Assembly: GCA_000934385.1 (NCBI GenBank) | Contig: KN880592.1 | Span: 1-54,858 of the forward strand | DNA: 54,858 nt | Direction of reading: 5' to 3' | Source of the DNA: Cylindrobasidium torrendii FP15055 ss-10 | Taxonomy: Eukaryota > Basidiomycota > Agaricomycetes > Agaricales > Physalacriaceae | In this document: positions 24,157 to 39,945 of the stretch, piece after piece | How the letters are laid out: every line of letters starts with the position of its first letter | Numbering within the stretch: the stretch's first letter is position 1 | Position numbers and translations under genes: made by a program | The notes under the pieces: generated by a model | What the model was told of the DNA's origin: nothing | Seen by the model: the letters and a program-made list of their open reading frames with translations, nothing else | The model's database searches: none

Positions 24157-25368
24157 AGCATCTTTTCGTTTCTGGGATTAAGGATGATCGTTTTTCGATT
24201 TTTCGTTTTTTTTTTTCATTGCATGTACAGATTATAACGTTTTGTGAAGTTCGCTTGCTGACTCACTACTCACGCTCTCTCTCTCCATCCATTTCTTGCA
24301 ATGTTATGACCGCCTCCTTCCCACAGTTGATGTGTTTTTATACATAATCTTCGTTTTTACCACTATCTATCTATGGGAGGTGTCTCATCCTTCCTGGCAG
24401 TTCTTTTTCTAGCAACCTGCCTGGCGTGTGGTTGGGTTACAAGTGCTAGGCTAACTACTTATTTAATCCCTTTCTCCCCTTCGCACATTCTGGGGGGTAT
24501 CATATATGAAAGTACTTACAGTCGTTTTGTGGAATCTTATTGTGGATTGTACTCTATTCGGTGTCCTGTGCATGGATCCCTTTCCCGTTGCAGTGCATTG
24601 GTAAATGCGCAACAAGTCTGAAGTCATGTGCGATGAAGGCAAGGCTGCAACAATCCCCTTGTTGGGATCCGGAGTTGACCTTGACTGTAACCTTGACCAG
24701 CTAAGATTTCTGTGCGGTGAATGAAAGTCACCAAGGACCGTAGCTTACTTGGACGAACAGGTTGAGGTCGTCCAAATCAAGTTGTCTGAATTCCGTTAAA
24801 CTAGCCAGACGTACAGTACTTGGTATCGTACGGTAAAGTACTCAGTACAGTTCAGCACAAGCGAAAAAATGAGTAGTAGATTCGCTTGATTGGTTGGTTG
24901 GTTCATTTGTCGGGTGGTCACTGCATTTGCAGGTCATGCTCAGGTCATGCCACCCTTGGATATACCTGCATGTAACGGACAGCTGCCCTGTTAGGACGAA
25001 ATCTTGGTCGACCGCCAGCAGCGAGCACAGCTCTCAGTGGTGAACTCCAGCTGTGATGCCCGGAAGGGAAGCCTGCACGCGGCTGTATCACGCAAACAGG
25101 CTTCCCTTCCGGGTCCCACAGCCAGCGTCCAGCCCAAGCCCCAGTCTCGCAGGAATACAGCTCGAGCAAGATTGGTGGGCGTTTACCACGGCGGGAGTAC
25201 TCGTGCATATGGCATGGCGAGTGTGAAGATGCAAGTAAAGTAGACAGGCAGGATGCCAGTGCCAGTGGTGGTGGTATTACAAGCTGAAGAAAAGGTCAGA
25301 AATGATGTGGACAAGATGACGGCGAGACGTACAATGTGCGCGCTCCGAGGTGTTGGTGGTTGGTTCGT
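24157..25368. other. Intergenic, convergent 3' region with inverted repeat
   Basis: About 1.2 kb between converging genes. T-rich stretch near 24200-24220 suits a 3' UTR. No supported gene. It contains one strong 17-bp inverted repeat (listed separately). Confidence 0.4.
25059..25113. repeat. 17-bp perfect inverted repeat, 21-nt loop
   Basis: Arms CCCGGAAGGGAAGCCTG (25059-25075) and CAGGCTTCCCTTCCGGG (25097-25113) are exact reverse complements. The DNA or RNA could form a long hairpin. It lies about 250 bp beyond the stop of the minus-strand membrane-protein gene and could fall in its 3' UTR. Confidence 0.75.
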
Positions 25369-27355
25369 TCACGAGCGCGTGCGAAGCACACCGCTGAGCA
25401 TGCGACTAGTCGCAGCCTTATCCGCCTGCATAGTCGGACGTGGACGTGGTCTCGTCTTGAGAAGCAAATGTTAGCTCTGAGACAAGCAATAGCGACAAAG
25501 GCAACATACGGGTTCATGTTCCTCGGGGTGGCTCTGAGCCAACTTATTCTTGTGCATGCGATTACGCTGCTCACGGCGCTGCTGTCCGTGGGAGATGGTG
25601 CCTCTGGTGCGGGATGGATGCTTGTCCCGTTTGGGTTGTTCGTTCGACTCCCAGAGCCTCGAAGCCCCGCGCCCCTTCTGGCGGTTTTGTTGTTCAGCAG
25701 TGCGCTTTCGCTCTAGTTCCTCCGCAATGCGTGTACGTTCCTGCTCCTCGGAAAGACGCAGACGCTCTTGCTCTCGTTGTTTGGTGAGACAAGAATGAGC
25801 CAGCTCCTTCACGATGAGAGCATAGTGTTGCTTCGAGTAAAGGGTCGCGCAATGCTTCTCAATATTCTTTCCTTTCTTGCCTTGTTCAATGCGGCAGATG
25901 TTCGCAATTATCTGTACAGGGCTTCAGTATACAGAAACAATCCCTTGAAGGCGGAGAACGCACCGTGTCCTTTGTCAGACAAAACGTCGGCGTACGTGCT
26001 ACACGAGTCAGCACGTCCAAAAAACGGTCAGGGCTTGCGCCGAGCATCAATAAGCGGCTTAGGTTTGCGAGGGACTGGCGGAGGACGATGCCGCGGCCAC
26101 TTGCGACGGCGAATACGGCGCGGAGCAGAAACATGGTAGGTTCGAAGAGGTGGCTGAGTGTCCTTGGAATGTTGCGCGTCGCGAACTTGAAGAAGGCCCA
26201 TGGAATGTGACTGTTTTCGCATGCACAGACAGAGGGAACGACCATTGTGGTGAGCGTGGCCAGTCTTCCTTGATAGACGAAGGCTTCCCGCCTAGACGGG
26301 ACTACAGCCATTATTGCTGGAACCTAAGCAACCCGTAAGAATGATAATTGAATGAAGGAGGCTGATAAGCGTACCAAGTTGGAAGCGAGATGCTCAGTCA
26401 TCGTCTCGTAGCTCGCCGCTGGGCACGATGCGTACATATAAACATCAGGCGCGCGCGAGCAAATGAAACGGTAGGCTTTGACGAGACAACGCCAAGCGAG
26501 AACGAGTATGACAGCGACAATCACATCAAGGAGCCTTGACAATGCCATTTGGAAGACAGGATGGCGCGCCAACTTGGACCACATTGTCTCTGATGCGCCG
26601 GTGTCGAAGGCGGAAAAGGCGTCTTCATAGCGCTGGAAGATATCTGACGGTGTCAAGAAAGGCGCTTTGCGGGGGCGGGGAATCCGGATAATATCCGTGG
26701 TCTGGGGAATAATGCAGGTGGTGATGGCGAAATGGTCGGAGGGCGACTCCAAGGATGTTGAGCGGGAAGAAGGCGCGCAGGTGTTCCAGTCTGTCGGAAT
26801 ATCCACAGTGCAGATGTAGTCAATATGGGAGAGGGTGTGGGGCTTGGAGGTCGGGGCAGCTACTAGAAGGATGTGAGCGGCATGGTCATCGCCACAATTG
26901 ATGCGCGACGCACCCTTGTCTTCATAAGACAGCTCGACCTCCTTCACAGAGGCAAAGTAGTCATAACCAAGCTTGATGCCGCCACCGATGGCAGCAGTGG
27001 CAGCAGTGGCGAGTGCAGCAAGGGAGACTGGGTTGGCATTGCGAATAGCGAACTCTGCGCGGCCAAACCAGCGAGTATTGGTTCCGCGGGTGTTATCTTG
27101 AAGCTGGGCGACATTGAACAGCGCAAAACACTGCCAGAAAAGCATCGTCGAGACGCTCCTGGAGATGGTGGTGGTTCTGAGAAGGAAAAGACGACCTGGA
27201 ATGCCCGCTTTAAGGCTGTTAAGAGAACAATAGATGTTCTTCACGTGGTTGTGGGAACACCGAGTTTGAGTCCCGGTCAGGACACAGGATGCGAGGTGTG
27301 GCCCTTTGCATTGCAGACGAGCATGCAATCGCTTTCCTACTCGTTGTGAAGCCAT
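25369..27355 (-). CDS. Unrecognised multi-pass membrane protein with charged C-terminal helix
   Basis: Family not recognised. Exons 26375-27355, 25964-26323, 25510-25911 and 25369-25455 are all phase 0 and give 609 aa. Hydrophobic segments: SVSTMLFWQCFALFNVAQL, SLAALATAATAAIGGGIKLGY, LLDVIVAVILVLAWRCLV, plus weaker ones in exon 2 (MFLLRAVFAVASG). Exon 3 ends in a highly charged Glu/Arg/Gln helix (LRLSEEQERTRIAEELERKR), likely cytosolic, followed by a basic tail. The ATG at 27355 has an excellent context (GATGGCCATGG); an in-frame ATG lies 6 nt upstream and the first ~80 residues are poorly supported, so another intron there is possible. An alternative last acceptor would end the protein after HEPS. 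Neighbours give no clue to function. Confidence 0.55.
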
Positions 27356-28102
27356 GGCCATCACAGAGACGAATCGAATGATACCCAACTTCCTGGCCGT
27401 ATGCCCGACTGCTGGGGCGGGGCTCCACGGAAAGACGGATGGCTTCGTCTGGATCAGCACACCGTATCTGCATTGTCCTAGCATTGTCCCTTCATTCCCG
27501 CCTCCATATGACGTTGAAGGGCAGACGAAGGGTTGCTGTACAGAAGTTGATGGGAGACCCGTGAAGTGTCTTCTTTTCGTCGCAAACTGACGCTGAGCAG
27601 AAAACGTTCAGATATCAGTCCATCCGAATACATCTGTATTGTAATCAAGCCATCCGAGGCCCGAACTGGGTACCCAAGCAACAGAATGCAAATGTGTTTG
27701 TGCTCGGCAAAAGATACGGCGTGCGCCATTTCCCATGGGTTCCATCAATTTCCCAGGCTAGCCTTGCGTTCGAACACTCGATCTTCGTTCTTCCATGGTG
27801 GTGGTAGCTAGACACAAGAGTGCAGCCAGGTTCGTAAGCTGATCCGCCATCAATGCCCGATCACGATCAGCCCCCTGCATTGCTCGGTGCCCTGTCGCGC
27901 TTCCTCAGGACCTCATAGTTAGACGCATGCAGGACGTACGCCCCGGGGTTAAAATAACGCCGCTTTCCACGATGCTTTCAAAAAAAAAATCCTTTGTGGC
28001 AAGTCAATCTGCCCAATTCTACCGATACACGACGACCGATTTCCCTAATAAATCTACTAATACACATGTCCATTCCACTTTATAAACTACCTTCGCTTTC
28101 CT
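27356..28102. other. Intergenic between the membrane protein and C2H2 copy 2
   Basis: About 750 bp containing the membrane-protein promoter and the 3' region of the C2H2 gene. A short A9-A10 run lies near 27980. No gene seen. Confidence 0.35.
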
Positions 28103-29131
28103 CTAGTAAGCAAACCCGCTATTGGACAACCACTCGTCTATTTGCGATGAAAACCCTTCTAATGAAGCACCACACCCAAAGTCATTCGCGTATCCGGACT
28201 GGCTCGACATTGGCTGCTCCCATGATGGTGTAGGTAACCTCAATCCACAGCTTTCCTCGCTCGAAGCCGGAGAGGCCGATGTCGCAGGGCTTTGGTCTTC
28301 CGGTAGCTCCTGCGTCTCTCCCTGGAAGAAGGCCGGATAATCCTGGTCGACCAACCCAGAGCCAGTTGCTGGGAACATCTCGAACGCGAGCGGGTTGGGC
28401 GGGAAGTATACATCCGTGGGCAACTGGTACCCATAGTCAAGGGCATTGAAGTCAAAGTCGAAGTTGTTATCAGGAATGCTCGTGCCCTGCATCCAATCGT
28501 CGTACACGGGTGGCTGGGTTGGCAAGGTGGTAGAAGTAGAAGGGTGCGCGGGAGACCAGTCGCGAGGCGGGCTCGACGAGGAGGAAGTAGCCGAGCTAGT
28601 CATGGCCGACATAGTCGACATGGCACGAATAACGGAGAGACTGATAAAGGGCAGTTCCGGGTGGTGCCGCCTCTGGTGGTGATTGATATTTGGCGCCCCG
28701 CTCGATGTGTATTCGCAATATGGGCAGGCCAAGTCCTTGATACCTTGGTGCCTATCATATACTCATTAGTAAAGCCGGCCAACAATGTCACAAAGTCATA
28801 GACTTACACAGCTTTCTGGTGCTCCTTCAGGTTTGCTTTCTGCCGCGCAGAATGAGAACAACCCGGTTCCGGGCACTGATATTTACTGTGCGCCACAACG
28901 GTCAGCTAACATCCCAAAGCCAAGAAAGAAACGGCGTACCTCTTTGTAGAGGGATCATGGACATCCATGTGTCTTTTGAGATACCTCTTGCTCTTTGTTG
29001 TCTTTCCGCAGACCGGACAGATAAAGGCCTTATCCTTATCATGCTTAGTCAGCGAGTGGCAACAATAAGCCCCGAAACGAGCGTACCTGCGTAGAGCAAG
29101 CAGACACCTTCTGAGATGCAACTTTGGGCAT
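28103..29131 (-). CDS. Three-finger C2H2 zinc-finger protein, copy 2 (inverted)
   Basis: Exons 29087-29131, 28940-29043, 28808-28885 and 28103-28751 give 291 aa. Start MPKVASQKVSACSTQ parallels copy 1. Fingers: FICPVCGKTTKSKRYLKRH-x3-H; YQCPEPGCSHSARQKANLKEH-x4-H; LACPYCEYTSSGAPNINHH with a following H-x3-H. The third-finger exon is followed by a Ser/Thr/Pro-rich, acidic region (DNNFDFDFNALDYG), which could be an activation domain, and the end (SGFAY) echoes the RQFAY of copy 1. Introns 43, 54 and 56 nt at the same positions as copy 1 (43, 54, 53). Similarity is high in the fingers and low after them. Probable transcription regulator; targets unknown. Confidence 0.8.
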
Positions 29132-29206
29132 TGCGAAGTAGATGGGAGAAGTTGGGGATTGTGGAAGATGATTTGGGTGGTTTGGGTGCGGGGGGGATTG
29201 TAGTTT

Positions 29207-29324
29207 CCAGCCTTGCGGCCCCCCGCCCTTTATTCACTCTGGGCGTTCGGATTTTTGCTCGCTGTACGGAGAATTGGTTTGGGAATAACTGGATACGGTA
29301 ATTCCTGCTTGTGTATGTTTGCGA
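29207..29324 (-). promoter_or_regulatory. Conserved promoter block of C2H2 gene copy 2
   Basis: Reverse complement is strongly similar to 10642-10756 upstream of copy 1, including an identical 20-base core and a GAATAAA stretch near the gene. Located about 75-190 bp upstream of the ATG at 29131. The rest of the gap to 29579 holds nothing recognisable. Confidence 0.5.
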
Positions 29325-29579
29325 CGGCCAGTGCGCGGTTGCTGACGACATACCTTCCTCTAAAAGTAATTTTTGCCTCGTGGGCCCATCGACCTTATCA
29401 AGTGGCCATTCATTGCACCGCCCCATTGTTGACCTTTGATGCCGGCACCATGGTGCTCTTTAAAGGGCGTATAGTCCCGAGTACTGTGAAAACTTGCAGC
29501 ATTCCTTTCACTTTGACCCGATATTAGAGCGAGCACTGTTTTCTTGTTGATATTTGTTCATTCTAACCATGTCTCGTGG

Positions 29580-31939
29580 TTAACGTTCATCAGCATCGAG
29601 CGTGTTCCAATACTGGCACTGTTCTACAACATCTTTGGGCAGCTCTATCTCGCTCAACCGTGTCGGCTGCACCGCGACCTGGAATAATCCACCCGCCGCC
29701 ATGTGCCAGGCGATATGACAATGGACTGCAAGGGCCAAGCCACTGTCAACTGTGGTACACTCTAGCATAAAGAACAGTACTCACAGGCCCAATACCCCGG
29801 GGTGTCCGTCACAATGCGAAGCGCCATCCAACTAAATCGCGGAACATTGTAGGTATCGCGTCTATAGGCAAACTTGAATACGCTGCAACTGCAACAGAAT
29901 AACCGTTCTCCTCACCGCATCGGATTTGTCGCGTTCAACGGACTGCCAGTATAGCGACCCTTGCCTCGTCCGACAATCCATGGCTTATACCCATGCAAAT
30001 GAAATGGATGGTCTACAGGCCAAAGTGAGTTTATACAGTAAAGCTACGGAAACCACACTTACCCCCATCATCCAAGTTATTGATGATAAAGTCTACTGTT
30101 TTGACACCATCTATCCGAGCGATGAGCTGGTCGCCAGGCCAAACCCTTGTTCCGTCTATATCTCCCAAGGCCGTGTTTCTCATCAAACTGTTCTCGCCGC
30201 GAGGTAGTGCTTCATACGCGGTATGGTTGATAAACGAGCGCCAGTTTGGTACGAATGTTCGTTGGATGGAGAATATCCACGGTATAGTGAGGTCTGCGGT
30301 AGCAGGAGCGTCAATGGCGTCCGCTGGAACCAGATCCTCTACGTCCAAGATGCGAGCCTCAATATTGGAACGGGAAAGGGATGAGCGTGACTGGTGTGCT
30401 GGTAGATTGTCTGCAGAGACAGAAGAGTATCGCAGAACGCCCAAGACCTCGGGCTGGATATGCATGCTGTCCCGCCATGAGTAAAGCGAACACATACATT
30501 TATTATCAAAGAACGCACTTCGTGTCCGCAAACATTCGCTGGTCCATGACTCCCCTCATCCAATATGCCTCGGGTGTTGTATTCGCCGTGAGCAGCACGC
30601 TATATCGCTGAGCGGGTTGTATCATCAGCTCGGAGACCTTGAGCGGTTTGACTGGCGTTCCGTCGGCCTCGATAACAGTTAAGAGGTGTGAGTCGACTGA
30701 GAAACGGATAGATGCAAATGCGCCTGTGTTGATAAGGCGTAGGCGATATCTACAGGATGTTAGACAGTGTATTTGACCAAGAAGGCGCGTAGTCACGTCT
30801 TTCCAAGCTCAACGGTGAGATTGAAGTAGGACCCTCCTGTACACGCCTGCTCTGGGAATGCGTAGCATGCGCTGAACTGGCCGATGCCATTAATGGCCGC
30901 GGTATCTGGAACGGGCTCCGGGGTCAGCTCACGGCCATTGGCCTGCGCAAGTTAGCGCGGCGGTTGTGGGGAATATGAGGATGCTCACATTGAGGTATTG
31001 ATCCAGTAGGTACGTGGACCAAGTGTTGTAAATGTCCGAGAGCATGAGAATGTTTTCATGGTCGTATGAGGGTACGTTCTCCTCCAGCTTGTGGATTACA
31101 ATGGCACCATACAAGCCATCTCTGAAGGAGCATGAGTGATGGGGAAATGCAACTAGTTGAACTCGTACACTTCCTGCAAGTCTGTATGGCCACTGTATGC
31201 GTCTGAGAGGTCGGCGCTAAATGCTAAACATGCCGACGCACTGATACCAAGTTGTCCCATAGAATCCATCCAACTTGAAATCGTAAACTAGCGTCTGTCC
31301 CGGGGGAATACCACATTGGGTTACACCAGTAGTGCCATCGTAATGATTCGTGCCGTTCTGGTATAAACCATGCCTGGGCCGACTTAAGCATGAGTCCAGG
31401 GCGTATAAGACATTTCCGTACCAGTGTATTGACCTAGTCTGATAGATTAGTTTTGTGGGGGCAGAAATGGCGTTCAGGCGTACGTTGCATCGTCCATGGC
31501 ATTGGTTACATGCACCTATGAGGTTGTTAGCCCAGTCTAATGCAGAGCAACGACGCACGATGATCCTGTCATTCCAATTTGCCTCGATTAATGGTCCTGG
31601 AGATTGGCCATTCACAACAACGACAGGCTTGCTGACCCCAACTGGCGCGCCAGTAACTTTGGAAATTGTCCAGTGATATTCGCGCGTCCTGCTTGTTTCT
31701 TCCACGAGAAAGTCGGCATTCGAGGTGGCCGTACGTTTAGACTGCAGTAGAGAGAAGAATAGCAGGACACCGACGATGGCGGCGGTAATCACGGCGGCGA
31801 AGATACCAATGCGCGATCGCGAGCGTCGCGTCTTTGGCGTCGGGATCTCGGGCCGCTGTTCCCTGCCCTCTTGGTTGAACTCTGTCATGAGCAGCGTATT
31901 CTCGTCATTTTCGTCGTTGGTAAATTCGCGTTCGGCCAT
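29580..31939 (-). CDS. Membrane-anchored multicopper oxidase (laccase-like/ferroxidase-like)
   Basis: Copper oxidase that couples one-electron substrate oxidation to O2 reduction. About 12 exons; the stop is at 29580 and the ATG at 31939. The N-terminus is a charged cytosolic stretch (MAEREFTNDENDEN), then a transmembrane segment (IGIFAAVITAAIVGVLLFFSLL) and an extracellular oxidase, i.e. a type II membrane protein rather than the usual secreted laccase. Copper motifs: IHWHGLYQ (rebuilt across two introns near 31370-31490), WYHGHTD (about 31190-31255), HPFHLHGY (about 29987-30010) and HCHIAWHMAAGG (about 29700-29725). The residue aligning with the type 1 copper axial ligand is Gly, not Leu, Phe or Met, unless a one-residue shift exists. 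The gene is divergent from an acid phosphatase (295 bp). Substrate not inferable. Confidence 0.85.
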
Positions 31940-32234
31940 TGTTCATCGCAATCGCTGGTTTCGACACAGATTCGAGTTGGTCGCATCAAACTAGCTCGAG
32001 ACCCTCGTGGGAGCTTCTTTCAATTTGATTATTTTGGTATTTTTGGCGATTGGCATGGCTATCGCGAACGTGCCACTCGATTCCACCAATCATCGGCTTT
32101 TCATTCTCTCTTATTTCTCCCACACACTCTAATGTATAACAATAGCTCGCACGAGCTCTCTCTGCGTGCCTTGTGAGCCAGGTTGCATATAAGTATAATG
32201 AGTTTCATCTTTTCCTCTCCTCCCAGCGTCAGCC
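31940..32234. promoter_or_regulatory. Divergent promoter region, TATA near 32188
   Basis: 295 bp between the multicopper oxidase and acid phosphatase ATGs. A TATAAG element at 32188-32193 lies about 42 bp before the phosphatase ATG and a pyrimidine-rich leader follows. No clear element seen for the minus-strand gene. Confidence 0.4.
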
Positions 32235-33736
32235 ATGTTCAGCCCAATCTTGACCTCCCTTGGCTCCCTCGCAGCATTTGTTCAATACTCAAATGCGGCC
32301 TCTGCCATTGTGCGTATCCTGGTCCAACCGTCTTCATTCCTCTGACATACCCCACCCATATAGCCATGGGCTGCTCCTGGTGAAGGACCCACAACCCAAA
32401 CTGCCAACTACACAGGCTTCTCCAACTCCACCCTTAATGACCAGAATGTTGTCCCCGGGGCATCCTTCAGTCGTTTCATCCAGATCTGGTTCGAGAATAC
32501 CAACTTTGCTGTTGCCAGCTCGACGCCCGCTTTCCAAAAGCTTGCCGCCCAGGGTGTCACCTTCTCGCGATACATGGCAGTGACCCATCCCTCGGAGCCA
32601 AACTACGTTGCCTCGCTCAGCGGGTCGCATTGGGGCATGGGTGACGACAACTTCTATCACATCCCGCGCAACATTTCCACGGTTATCGACTTGCTTGAGG
32701 AAAAGGGCATTTCATGGGCGACGTACCAGGAAAATATGCCTTCCACAGGCTACTACGGATACAACTGGGCATCGGTCAATTACAATGATCCCACTCAAGC
32801 GCCGTACGACTACTACCAGCGCAAACACAATCCGCCAATCATTCACGACTCTGTCGTGTTCTATCCTGAACGCAGTCATCGCATTCGCAGCTTCAACGAC
32901 TTTGCCAACGACATCGTGAACGGGACTCTCCCTCAATGGATGTTCATCACCCCCAATATGGTCAACGATGCGCATGATACCACCATTGACTTCGCCGGCA
33001 AGTTTACTGACTATTGGCTCAACCCACTTCTCGAAGACGAGCGCTTCAACAACGAAGAGACACTCATTCTCGTGACCTTCGATGAAAACGAGACTTATGA
33101 TATCCAGAACCAGATTTTCTCTGTTGCTGTCGGTACGTCGCAGTAACCTTGACCGCACTATTAGTAGGGCGCTGACAGGGTTGCCAACAGGTGGCTCTAT
33201 TCCAGATGAGCTCAAGGGTACCAGCGACAATACTTTCTATACACACTACTCCACCCTTTCAACCGTTCAGGCCAACTGGGATCTCCGCACTCTTGGTCGG
33301 CAGGACGCTAACAAGTATGAGTTCCCATTTGTTTGGCCTCCTTCATTGCTGAATATTCGCCGCAGGACAGTGTCCAACGTCTTTTCATGGGTCGCTAACG
33401 AGGTAGGGTACCAAAACCAAGACATCGCGGACGAGGATATCCCCCAGTTCAACCTGACCAAGGTTCACGATGGTCCACTGAGTACGTCTTGCCCTTCGAG
33501 CAGGCTAATCTCAGATCTGGTCGCTGATATTGAGACCAGACTCACTGCGCTACACACCTTTCTACGCACCCGATGTGAGCATGCAAGGTGCATCTGGCTG
33601 TGGTGTCTTCGTCTCTCCAGAGCTTGACCTCACTTTCACTGCCGACGAGGTCCCACCTGCAGTCAACCTCACCGCTCAGGGTAGCCAATCGCCATGGATT
33701 TTGCCTCAGAATACAACTACTTTGCCTGTGTATTAA
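32235..33736 (+). CDS. Secreted acid phosphatase, phosphoesterase family
   Basis: Extracellular phosphomonoesterase of the fungal phosphate-repressible acid phosphatase type (phosphoesterase family, PF04185-like). Exons 32235-32309, 32364-33132, 33191-33314, 33366-33481 and 33540-33736 give 426 aa. A signal peptide is plausible (MFSPILTSLGSLAAFVQYSN...). Seen: IWFENTNFAVASS, FSRYMAVTHPSEPNYVASL, the metal-binding TPNMVNDAHD region, and LVTFDENE. Several N-x-S/T sequons (NYT, NST, NIS, NGT) fit secretion. The last intron is unusual in needing the acceptor GACCAG to restore the conserved LRYTPFYAPDV. Regulation by phosphate is known in this family but not shown here. It converges with the ABC transporter, stops 84 bp apart. 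Confidence 0.85.
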
Positions 33737-33819
33737 GTAGGTATTGCTATCAATTGTACTGTTGTCTAGTGCCAGTGGTAAGGTATTGAGTGGGCTTTGT
33801 CATTAATCATGTATCGACA

Positions 33820-39163
<5,344 letters not shown>

Positions 39164-39199
39164 GGTCGACAAAGGCAGAGAGCCGCGTCAAGCTCGGTC

Positions 39200-39205
39200 T
39201 ATATA
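39200..39205 (-). promoter_or_regulatory. TATA box of the ABC transporter
   Basis: TATATA on the minus strand, 37 bp upstream of the ATG. The rest of 39206-39945 (740 bp) holds the 3' region of the Zn2Cys6 gene and nothing else recognised. Confidence 0.4.
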
Positions 39206-39945
39206 TGCACGGAGAATGGACCCCAGACTGCTTCATGGTTTGTAAGGAACGCATTCGCACCGAGTCGATAAAAAAGGAGTAAAAGTCAGATAAGCCACGC
39301 AATCAGTCTTTCCGAATTTCCGGCGATCGCAGGTCGCGTGTTCAAATACGGCCTCTGGTTTGCAATCCACTGGGTGACAAAGTTGCATCCAAGACCGTCA
39401 GACGCGCACTTGAGGCTCCCCAAAGCCTTTCCTCAAGTACCCAGATATGACCGGGCCAGTCACGGCGGATATCTCGTATCGTTCGCCGTGCGCTACGCGT
39501 GGTGAAAGTCTACTTATCTCCTTATCATAGGCAGGCAAATCAATGAGTGCATCCCAAGCCATGGACAACTTCTCTGGGGTCTATCCTTGCGTGCAATATT
39601 AAGCTTCGATATAAGCGTATCACAGCCCACTGCCTCAACGCAAACACCACCAATATGATACCCCAATCGCCGATTATAACTCACGAAAGAACGAGTTAAT
39701 GCACGAGCACCATGGCTTTAACTTCATCTAAAGAAATCGTACTCAATACTCAGTGCTCCCAAGATATGCGCGCCCCAAGACCTATGTATGTATACTCTCG
39801 ATTACATTCGGACACCGAGCTGGCAAAAAACACCCTTTTTCGTTCATTGATTTGAGTGAAGTTGTCGATTATTATCGAAAAATACAATCTGGCATACACC
39901 GTATAATACGTACTCGTATAGTAGTCATCACCGACCCGTATACGA

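Noticed and set aside
24373..24621. Small open frame with hydrophobic start (MGGVSSFLAVLFLATC)
   Set aside because: Looks like a signal peptide but the rest lacks any conserved sequence and it lies in the 3' region of SOG2; not supported.
24945..25208. Open frame spanning the 17-bp inverted repeat
   Set aside because: Its sequence is explained by the palindrome and shows no family resemblance.
39330..39360. tRNA-like B box (GTGTTCAAATACG) upstream of the ABC gene
   Set aside because: No acceptor stem, no A box and no paired T-stem can be formed around it.
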